Positions 58,740 to 64,000 of a stretch of 64,000 nucleotides of DNA are shown piece after piece; the stretch's first letter is position 1, and each line of letters starts with the position of its first letter. Made by a program: the position numbers and the translations under genes. Origin of the DNA: Saccharopolyspora kobensis (lineage in GTDB: Bacteria; Actinomycetota; Actinomycetes; Mycobacteriales; Pseudonocardiaceae); assembly GCF_900108315.1 (NCBI RefSeq), contig NZ_FNVB01000002.1:1545879-1609878 (forward strand). Reading direction: 5' to 3'. Under the pieces are notes generated by a model. That model ran no database searches, was not told the origin of the DNA, and saw nothing but the letters and a program-made list of their open reading frames with translations.

Positions 58740-59513
58740 TCACCAGATCTCGGCGACCCACTCCGGGTGGTCGATGAACGGGTTCCGGTTGTGCTGGAAC
58801 TGGTCGAAGATCACCTGGTTGCGGCGCTCCTCGCCGGCGTCCACCGGATCCTGCTCGTGCCACTGCTTGAGCACCGACACGCGGCCCATGAACGGCTGCT
58901 TGCCGTTCTCGACCTCGTCGTTGACCTCCAGATCGGGGGCACCGTCGGTGCCCTCGTAGCGCACCGCCATGTAGAAGATCATCCGGGCGACGTCGCCCTT
59001 GACCTCGTCGCGGGGCTCCCAGGAGTCGGCGTCGGTGAAGTTGCCGGGCGCCTCGCCGACCTCTTCACCGCCCATGTCGAAGTCCTTGCTGCCGCGCTCG
59101 GAGTTCACCGAGACGTCGGTCGGACGCAGGTGGTGCACGTCGGTGCCCGGGCCGGGCGCGGTGCCGAAGTCGCCGTGCGACTTGGCCCAGACGTGCTCGC
59201 GGTTCCACTGGTCGGGGTCACCGCCGTTGCTGTCCTTGCTCTGCGACCGGCCGGTGTAGAGCAGGACGACGTTGCTGGAGTTGTTCGGGTCCTCGTCGGT
59301 GACCTTCAGCGCGTCCCACACCTGGTCGTAGGACAACGTGGTGGTACCGGTGCTGATGATCCCGTTCAGCGCGGTCTTGAGCTCCTCGCCGGTCTTGCCC
59401 TGCGCGTCCTGGTAGTAGTCCTCGGCGGTGGACGCGCCCGCCGCCGGGAACGGGATCGCCACCAGGGCGACACCGAGTAACAGGGATAACGGCTTCCATC
59501 GGGTGGTTTTCAT
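58740..59513 (-). CDS. secreted EndA/NucM-type endonuclease I
   Basis: A 257-residue exported nuclease. The signal peptide (LSLLLGVALVAIPFPAAGAS) precedes an endonuclease_1 domain. NREHVWAKSHGDFG is the beta-beta-alpha metal motif with the catalytic His, DVHHLRPTDVSVNSERGSKDFD follows with the second conserved block, and VARMIFYMAVRYEG is the helix behind it. ATG at 59513 follows AGAGGA. It degrades extracellular DNA or RNA. It is the second secreted nuclease in the window, besides the HNH protein at 43825. Confidence 0.9.
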   Translation of the reverse strand: MKTTRWKPLSLLLGVALVAIPFPAAGASTAEDYYQDAQGKTGEELKTALNGIISTGTTTLSYDQVWDALKVTDEDPNNSSNVVLLYTGRSQSKDSNGGDPDQWNREHVWAKSHGDFGTAPGPGTDVHHLRPTDVSVNSERGSKDFDMGGEEVGEAPGNFTDADSWEPRDEVKGDVARMIFYMAVRYEGTDGAPDLEVNDEVENGKQPFMGRVSVLKQWHEQDPVDAGEERRNQVIFDQFQHNRNPFIDHPEWVAEIW

Positions 59514-59832
59514 CGTGTGGTCCTCTCCCCGTGTGCAACCGGGGGGAAGCGTGCCATACCGACGATCACCATTGGGTGAACCAATTGGGGGAGCTCGGTG
59601 TCGGACAGTGATCACGCGGACGAACGGCGGATTGCGCCGATTCCGCCGAACGCCGCGCCAACTGGGAAAACGACCGGACTCGGGCCGTCACGCGCGGTCC
59701 CGGCGCGATCACCAAATGGAAACAACGGGAACGTCCGATGCCGGTAGTAGTGCCGTCAACGGGAAGTCCAGCGCCGCACCGCAATTGGTGGAGAACTGTG
59801 AATGCGGCCGACAAATCGGACATTCCCATTGA
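59514..59832. other. 319-bp gap upstream of the secreted nuclease
   Basis: No convincing frame. It contains ATTGG-gtgaa-CCAAT (59571-59585), a small dyad that could be an operator for the nuclease gene. It is otherwise AT-richer than its surroundings and featureless to me. Confidence 0.45.
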
Positions 59833-60411
59833 TCACGCGCGGTGACCGCTGACGTGAGCGCGCATCCCGTGCGCTCCGAACAGGATGAGGAGTTCGACCG
59901 CGCCGCCGTCGGCGCTGCCCAGCCAGTGCGGCGAGGAGGTGTCGAACTCGGCGGCCTCGCCCGGTGGCAACGTCAGGTCGCGCTCGCCGACCACGAGCCG
60001 CAAGCGGCCGTTGAGCACGTAGAGCCATTCGAAGCCGTCGTGGGTCTGCGGCGTGGGTTCGAGCGGTTCACCGCGGGCGGGGATGATCATCTTGAACGCC
60101 TGCACGCCGCCCGGTCGCCGGGACAGCGGGATGAAGGTCATCCCGAACCGGTGGATCGGCTTGAGGTGGATGCGCGGATCACCGGTGCGCGGGGCGCCGA
60201 CGAGGTCGTCCAGCGGCACGTCGTAGGTGCGGGCCAGCGGCAGCAGCAGTTCGAGCGTCGCCTTGCGCAGCCCGCTCTCCAACCGGGACAGCGTGCTCTC
60301 CGATATGCCCGTCCTCGTCGCGAGATCGGCGAGGGTGATCCCCCTGCCGCGGCGCAGCGCGCGCAGCCTCGGCCCCACCGCGTCGAGCACGTCCTCGGTC
60401 ACCGGGTCCAC
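59833..60411 (-). CDS. XRE-family regulator with cupin sensor domain
   Basis: A 192-residue regulator. Residues about 15-68 are an XRE helix-turn-helix (ITLADLATRTGISESTLSRLESGLRKATLELLLPLA). Residues about 95-185 are a cupin (THDGFEWLYVLNGRLRLVVGERDLTLPPGEAAEFD, HWLGSADGG), whose usual ligand is a small metabolite or metal. GTG at 60411 is the family-sized start. It diverges from a methyltransferase gene; the dyad between them is the likely operator. Confidence 0.85.
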   Translation of the reverse strand: MDPVTEDVLDAVGPRLRALRRGRGITLADLATRTGISESTLSRLESGLRKATLELLLPLARTYDVPLDDLVGAPRTGDPRIHLKPIHRFGMTFIPLSRRPGGVQAFKMIIPARGEPLEPTPQTHDGFEWLYVLNGRLRLVVGERDLTLPPGEAAEFDTSSPHWLGSADGGAVELLILFGAHGMRAHVSGHRA

Positions 60412-60418
60412 GCGATCA

Positions 60419-60437
60419 TCTTGCCGGAACGGCAAGA
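60419..60437. promoter_or_regulatory. operator TCTTGCCG-gaa-CGGCAAGA
   Basis: A perfect 8-bp dyad 8 bases upstream of the XRE-cupin start, with a further half-site CGGCAAGA at 60463-60470 near the methyltransferase ATG. Autoregulation and divergent control are likely. Confidence 0.7.
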
Positions 60438-60478
60438 TCTCGTGCCGAGCGGTCACGAGCCCGGCAAGACTCCGGCGC

Positions 60479-61105
60479 ATGAACACCACCGACGCGGCCG
60501 CGTTCTGGGACGAAGTCCACGCGGCCCGGACACCGGCCACCGACCCGGAACCGAACGCCCGGCTCACCGAGGCGGTCGCGGACCTGCCGGTCGGCGACGC
60601 CCTGGACCTCGGGTGCGGTGACGGCGGCGATGCGCTGTGGCTGGCGCGGCGGGGCTGGCGCGTCACCGCAGCCGACATCTCGTCCGTCGCCGTCGAGCGG
60701 CTGGCGGATCTCGCCCGCTCGCACGGCCTGGCCGAGCGGATCACCGCCGAGCGCCACGACCTGCAGGAGTCCTTCCCGCGAGGCCGGTTCGACCTCGTCT
60801 GCGCCCACTACCTGCAAACCCCGGCAGAGCTGGACCGGGCAGGCGTCCTGCGCGCGGCCGCGCAGGCGCTGCGCCCGGGCGGGCGACTGCTGGTCGTCGA
60901 CCACGGTTCGGCCGCGCCGTGGTCGTGGAACCAGGACCCCGACATCCATTACCCGAGCGCGCGGGAGGTCGCCGCGGGGATCGGCCTGGACCTGACCGGG
61001 TGGGTGATCGACCGCGCCGAGGCACCGCGCCGCATCGCGACCGGCCCCGGCGGGCGCACCGCCGAGGTCGTCGACCACGTCCTGCTCATCCGCCGCACCA
61101 CCTGA
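60479..61105 (+). CDS. class I SAM-dependent methyltransferase
   Basis: A 208-residue Rossmann-fold methyltransferase. ALDLGCGDGGDALWLARRGWRVTAADIS is motif I and post-I, and FDLVCAHYLQTP motif II. ALRPGGRLLVVDHGS is motif III. DHGSAAPWSWNQDPDIHYPS resembles thiopurine or tellurite-type methyltransferases that detoxify small molecules. There is no ribosome site before ATG 60479, so it may be leaderless. Control by the divergent XRE-cupin protein is inferred. Confidence 0.85.
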   Translation: MNTTDAAAFWDEVHAARTPATDPEPNARLTEAVADLPVGDALDLGCGDGGDALWLARRGWRVTAADISSVAVERLADLARSHGLAERITAERHDLQESFPRGRFDLVCAHYLQTPAELDRAGVLRAAAQALRPGGRLLVVDHGSAAPWSWNQDPDIHYPSAREVAAGIGLDLTGWVIDRAEAPRRIATGPGGRTAEVVDHVLLIRRTT

Positions 61106-61236
61106 CCGGACTCACCCGGGAGACGGTGGGTTTCGCATTGCGCACGCCTCGGGCGATGGCGGTCGGGTTCGGGTGCGCACATCCCGGCCCGCCTCGGGGT
61201 CGCCGTTCTGGTTCACGACGAACAAGGAGCACTGCT

Positions 61237-61725
61237 TTGCCCAGCACGACGCGTCGCGACACCCCGCCGCCCCGGACCGGCAGCGGCGAAGCCGAAGTCC
61301 TGCGCGGATTCCTCGACTACCTCCGGGATTCGGTCGCCGGGAAGCTCGACGGCGTGCCCGAACCGCGGGTGCGCACCGCCGGGGTGCCGTCGGGCACGAA
61401 CCTGCTCGGCCTGCTCACCCACCTGACCGCCGTCGAGCGCTCGACGTTCCTCGGCGACCGCGTCGCCGACTGGCAGGCGACCTTCCGGGCCGCAGCCGGG
61501 GAGAGCGCGGCCGACGTCCTCGCCCGCTACCGGGAAGCGGTCCGGCTGGCGAACGAGGTTCTCGACGGGTGCACCGATCTCGGCGCGCCCGTACCGCGCC
61601 CGGGATCCGACCTCCCGGCTCCCAGCATCCGCTGGGCGCTGACGCACATGATCGAGGAGACCGGCCGCCACGCGGGACACGCCGACATCCTCCGCGAACT
61701 CGTCGACGGCGCCACCGGGCGCTGA
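61237..61725 (+). CDS. DinB/DUF664-family protein, possible mycothiol-dependent enzyme
   Basis: A 162-residue four-helix-bundle protein. LLGLLTHLTAVERSTFLGDRV contains the first conserved His and WALTHMIEETGRHAGHADILREL the HxxxH pair that binds a divalent metal in DinB-like proteins. Actinomycete members include mycothiol S-transferases. TTG at 61237 is chosen because AAGGAG lies seven bases upstream; no ATG or GTG gives a better start. It follows the methyltransferase by 131 bases. Confidence 0.82.
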   Translation: MPSTTRRDTPPPRTGSGEAEVLRGFLDYLRDSVAGKLDGVPEPRVRTAGVPSGTNLLGLLTHLTAVERSTFLGDRVADWQATFRAAAGESAADVLARYREAVRLANEVLDGCTDLGAPVPRPGSDLPAPSIRWALTHMIEETGRHAGHADILRELVDGATGR

Positions 61726-61728
61726 TGG

Positions 61729-62760
61729 TCACAGCGCCGCCAGCTGCGGTGCGACCTCCGCGGCGAACAGGTCGAGCGATTCGGCGACCAGCGGGTGGGG
61801 CATGCCGCCGATCTGCGGGCCGAAGATCATCAGGTCGTGGCCGTAGCGCTCGCGGTAGGTGCCGACCTTGTCCACGATCTCCTGCGGGCTCCCCGCGAAC
61901 AGCCCGCCCTCGGCGATGTTGCGCTCCAGCGACGCCCCCACCGGCTCGTCCCCGACGCCGCCGCGGTCGCGGGTCGGATCGCGATCGGTCCACTGCGCCT
62001 CGTAGTAGGGCCGCAGCACGTCGCGGGCCTGCTGGGAGGTCTTGGCCGCGAAAAGCATGCCGCCCGACCCGACTCTGGCCTGCGCCGGATCGCGCCCGTG
62101 CAGCTCCCACTGCTGCCGGTAGTGGTCGACGAGCCTGCCGTAGTTCTCCATCGGCTGGATCGCGTTGGCGACGAAGATCGGATCTCCGTTGCGCGCCGCG
62201 AGTTCCGGCGAGGCCAGGCTGGTCGCCACCCCGTGCCACACCGGCGGCGGCGCCTGCAGCGGTCGCGGCAGGCTGGTGACGCCGTCCAGGGAGCGGAACC
62301 TGCCGCGGAAGGTGACGTCCTCCTCCCGCCACAACCGGCGCAGGATCTCGTAGTGCTCGGCCTGCAACTCCCACTGCTGAGCGCGGTCGTAGCCGAACAT
62401 GGTGTAGGGATCGGCGGAATTGCCCTTGCCGACGATCAGTTCCAGCCTGCCGTGCGAGAGGTGGTCCAGCGTGGCGTAGTCCTCGGCCACCCGCAGCGGA
62501 TCGAGCGTGCTCAGCAGGGTGACGGTGGTGATCAGCCGGATGCGGCTGGTGCGGGCCGCGATGGCCGCCAGCACCACCGGCGGCGCGGTCGCCACGGTCC
62601 GGCCCGCGTGGTGCTCGCCGAAGCCGAAGTAGTCCAGGCCGGCCTCTTCGGCCAGCTCCGCCAGCCGCACGACGTCGTCGAAGTGCCTCGTGGCCGACGC
62701 CGTCGCGCCGGTGACCGGATCCGGCTGCGTGCTGCCCAGGCTGAGGATGCCCAACTGCAC
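61729..62760 (-). CDS. LLM-class flavin-dependent oxidoreductase
   Basis: A 343-residue luciferase-like protein. GLDYFGFGEHHAGRTVATAPPVVLAAIAA, HGRLELIVGKGNS and FAGSPQEIVDKVGTYRERYG are the LLM segments; the EHH motif belongs to the bacterial-luciferase alpha-like group. It uses FMN or F420. GTG at 62760 follows GGAGGAGG. It is not close to SsuD or SfnG in sequence. Its far-upstream promoter has the same TTGACA-18-6 geometry as the sulfur leaders, hinting at shared control. Confidence 0.85.
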   Translation of the reverse strand: MQLGILSLGSTQPDPVTGATASATRHFDDVVRLAELAEEAGLDYFGFGEHHAGRTVATAPPVVLAAIAARTSRIRLITTVTLLSTLDPLRVAEDYATLDHLSHGRLELIVGKGNSADPYTMFGYDRAQQWELQAEHYEILRRLWREEDVTFRGRFRSLDGVTSLPRPLQAPPPVWHGVATSLASPELAARNGDPIFVANAIQPMENYGRLVDHYRQQWELHGRDPAQARVGSGGMLFAAKTSQQARDVLRPYYEAQWTDRDPTRDRGGVGDEPVGASLERNIAEGGLFAGSPQEIVDKVGTYRERYGHDLMIFGPQIGGMPHPLVAESLDLFAAEVAPQLAAL

Positions 62761-62880
62761 GACCGCGCACCTCCTCCGCGACCCGGAGGCCGCGCTCACG
62801 TGTCGGTGAAGTCCACTGAGGACGGATGCGGATCCGTTGCGGTCAGCGGTGATCCGCGGCTCGGACGAGCGCGATCCGCA

Positions 62881-62917
62881 CGGCACCGATACTCGGACCG
62901 CCGGAACCGGGTGTCAA
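62881..62917 (-). promoter_or_regulatory. candidate promoter of the LLM gene with leader-like geometry
   Basis: TTGACA (62912-62917), 18-base spacer, AGTATC, six bases, then GTG (62881) opening a 12-codon frame. Spacing matches the sulfur leaders, but the peptide has no RRHVD core and no cysteine. Confidence 0.45.
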
Positions 62918-62952
62918 CGCGTCCCATGACGTGGAAACCACCGGCGCCGGTC

Positions 62953-63711
62953 TCAGCGCCCGGTGCCGACCCGGTGATCGGGGGCCAGATCTCCCGCACG
63001 GGTGAGCAGGGCTTCCGGCAGCTGCGCGGGTTCCAAGCCGTAGCGGTCGTCGTAGGCGGTGATCACTTCGGCTTCCAGGTCCGCCAGCCGCAGGCCGGGC
63101 GATTCGTCCACCACCGACCCGACGGAATCGTCGTCGAAGGGCAGGTCCAGCAGCCGGTAGACCTCGGTGAGCAGCGGGCGCAGCACCTCGGTGTGGTCGA
63201 AGATCACCACGGCGCTGAACAGCCACGCACCGCGCACCAGTCGCTGGGCGGTGCCGACCAGCTTCACCCTCCCCCGCGCGTTCACGCTGTGCGCGCCGGG
63301 ACAGTACTCGCCCGGCACCGCGCCGATCTGCGCTTCGACGCCGTGCTTGCGCAGGACGTCGGCCCACAGCTCGGCGTAGCCGGTGAACCGGTCCTCCATC
63401 CCGGACAGGTAACCGGGATCGGGCCCGACGTGGTCGACCACCAGCGAGCGTTCGGTGTAGGCCACCGCCCGGCCGCCGGGCGCCCGCACGACCGGCGTGA
63501 ATCCGGCCTCGCGCACGGCGCGGACGGCGTCCGGGAAGCCGGGCAGCAGGGTGTCCCGGCGGCCGAACGCCACGACGCGCCCGCTCGGCCGGTAGATCCG
63601 CACACCGGCGCCGGTCTCGCCATCGCTCACCCGGCGCAGCATCGCGTGCGCGACCGCGACCTCCAAGGCCTGGTCCGAATCCACCCCGAGCGCACCGCGA
63701 TAAAGCTCCAC
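62953..63711 (-). CDS. lipoate--protein ligase family protein
   Basis: A 252-residue BPL/LPL-fold protein. VVRAPGGRAVAYTERSLVVD holds the conserved RRxxGG-like acyl-adenylate site (here RAPGGR). GEYCPGAHSVNARGRVKLVGTAQRLVRGAWL contains the catalytic Lys (KLVGTAQR) that contacts lipoyl-AMP. The C-terminal accessory domain is short. It may attach lipoate or octanoate to a carrier protein; the first R of the motif is replaced, so activity is uncertain. It lies 52 bases after the LOG-family gene. Confidence 0.83.
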   Translation of the reverse strand: MELYRGALGVDSDQALEVAVAHAMLRRVSDGETGAGVRIYRPSGRVVAFGRRDTLLPGFPDAVRAVREAGFTPVVRAPGGRAVAYTERSLVVDHVGPDPGYLSGMEDRFTGYAELWADVLRKHGVEAQIGAVPGEYCPGAHSVNARGRVKLVGTAQRLVRGAWLFSAVVIFDHTEVLRPLLTEVYRLLDLPFDDDSVGSVVDESPGLRLADLEAEVITAYDDRYGLEPAQLPEALLTRAGDLAPDHRVGTGR

Positions 63712-63763
63712 GAGCCGATCCTAATCGGCCGCGCGCACGGAGTTCTCAAGTGCTGCCGAGGTC

Positions 63764-64000
63764 TCAGCGCACCCGCATCGGCACCTCGCCGCCGTTCCTG
63801 GCCCGCGGCACCACCGGTGCGACCAGCTCCTCGACCAGGTCGAGCGCCTCGGTCACCCCGCCCACCACGTGGCACAGATCGGTGCGGCGGACGAAACCGC
63901 GCTCGGCCAGGCCGTCGACCAGCGCCAGGAACGGGCCCCAGTCGCCCACCACGTCGATCAGCACCAGCGGACCGACGTCCAGTCCCAGCGCGGCCATCGA
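63764..64000 (-). CDS. LOG-family (lysine decarboxylase-like) protein, 5' part off the window
   Basis: The C-terminal 78 codons only. AALGLDVGPLVLIDVVGDWGPFLALVDGLAERGFVR matches the C-terminal end of LOG/TIGR00730 proteins (cytokinin riboside phosphoribohydrolases and relatives), where a conserved LVDGLAERGFV-like helix follows the nucleotide-binding domain. The catalytic PGGxGTxxE motif would lie beyond the right edge. Confidence is limited by truncation. Confidence 0.7.
   Translation of the reverse strand, partial: SMAALGLDVGPLVLIDVVGDWGPFLALVDGLAERGFVRRTDLCHVVGGVTEALDLVEELVAPVVPRARNGGEVPMRVR

Noticed and set aside
59566..59829. An 87-codon minus-strand frame
   Set aside because: No codon bias, no start signal and no recognisable sequence; more likely the upstream region of the nuclease gene.

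Overview
The window is chromosomal DNA of a high-GC actinomycete. Coding regions have strongly GC-biased third positions, GTG and TTG starts are common, and several genes look leaderless. The gene content includes an Emb-type arabinosyltransferase, a mycothiol-type DinB protein, nitrobindin, DUF4360 and DUF5995 proteins, and a trypsin-STAND-WD40 protein. An arabinogalactan-bearing member of the Pseudonocardiaceae, such as Saccharopolyspora or a relative, fits best. That placement is inference from gene content.

Layout. 1-2.8 kb: lower-GC, gene-poor DNA with a partial TPR membrane protein, small orphan ORFs, a diverged ~105-bp repeat pair and scattered CGCATAGC octamers, possibly an old integrated element. 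2.8-17.3 kb: an organosulfur-scavenging island. It holds flavin monooxygenases of the DszA/NtaA, SfnG and SsuD types, three SfnB/DszC-like acyl-CoA-dehydrogenase-fold proteins, a MetNIQ-type importer, an MHS-family transporter and a BisC-like molybdoenzyme. Three tiny leader peptides with the RRHVD/RHHVD signature sit behind near-identical promoters. 17.4-27.3 kb: an AA10 LPMO with a DasR-like operator, an amine oxidase, a BMP lipoprotein, a CmtR-like repressor with a cation transporter, an AEC carrier, the arabinosyltransferase and an SNase-like protein.

27.4-35.7 kb: an aromatic-acid cluster (IclR regulator, PobA, aryl aldehyde dehydrogenase, AAHS transporter, benzoylformate decarboxylase, LysR regulator). 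On paper it converts (4-hydroxy)benzoylformate to (4-hydroxy)benzoate and, for the hydroxylated substrate, protocatechuate. A four-copy palindromic operator array lies upstream of the aldehyde dehydrogenase. 35.9-46 kb: a C45-family hydrolase, a GntR-TetR fusion regulator with a paired operator, a VOC protein, nitrobindin, cold-shock protein, a Sua5/YrdC protein, a TrmB/LuxR-like regulator, secreted C39-like, DUF4360 and HNH proteins, and an MFS transporter.

46-50.5 kb: a trypsin/nSTAND/WD40 protein with its trypsin-co-occurring partner. Both genes carry a single-base lesion: an in-frame TAG between WD40 blades, and a one-base deletion in the partner. 50.6-55.7 kb: two acyl-CoA dehydrogenases, an acyl-CoA ligase and a DUF5995 protein. 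56-64 kb: nitronate monooxygenase, PadR regulator, alpha/beta hydrolase, secreted EndA-type nuclease, XRE-cupin regulator with a methyltransferase, DinB protein, a luciferase-like monooxygenase, a lipoate-ligase-like protein and a truncated LOG-family protein.

Two dispersed intergenic repeat families stand out. Family R1 has three copies (29.6, 32.9 and 39.6 kb) that form a nested hairpin with compensatory base changes. Family R2 has two copies (44.6 and 52.9 kb); one lies in frame inside the N-terminal coding region of an acyl-CoA dehydrogenase.
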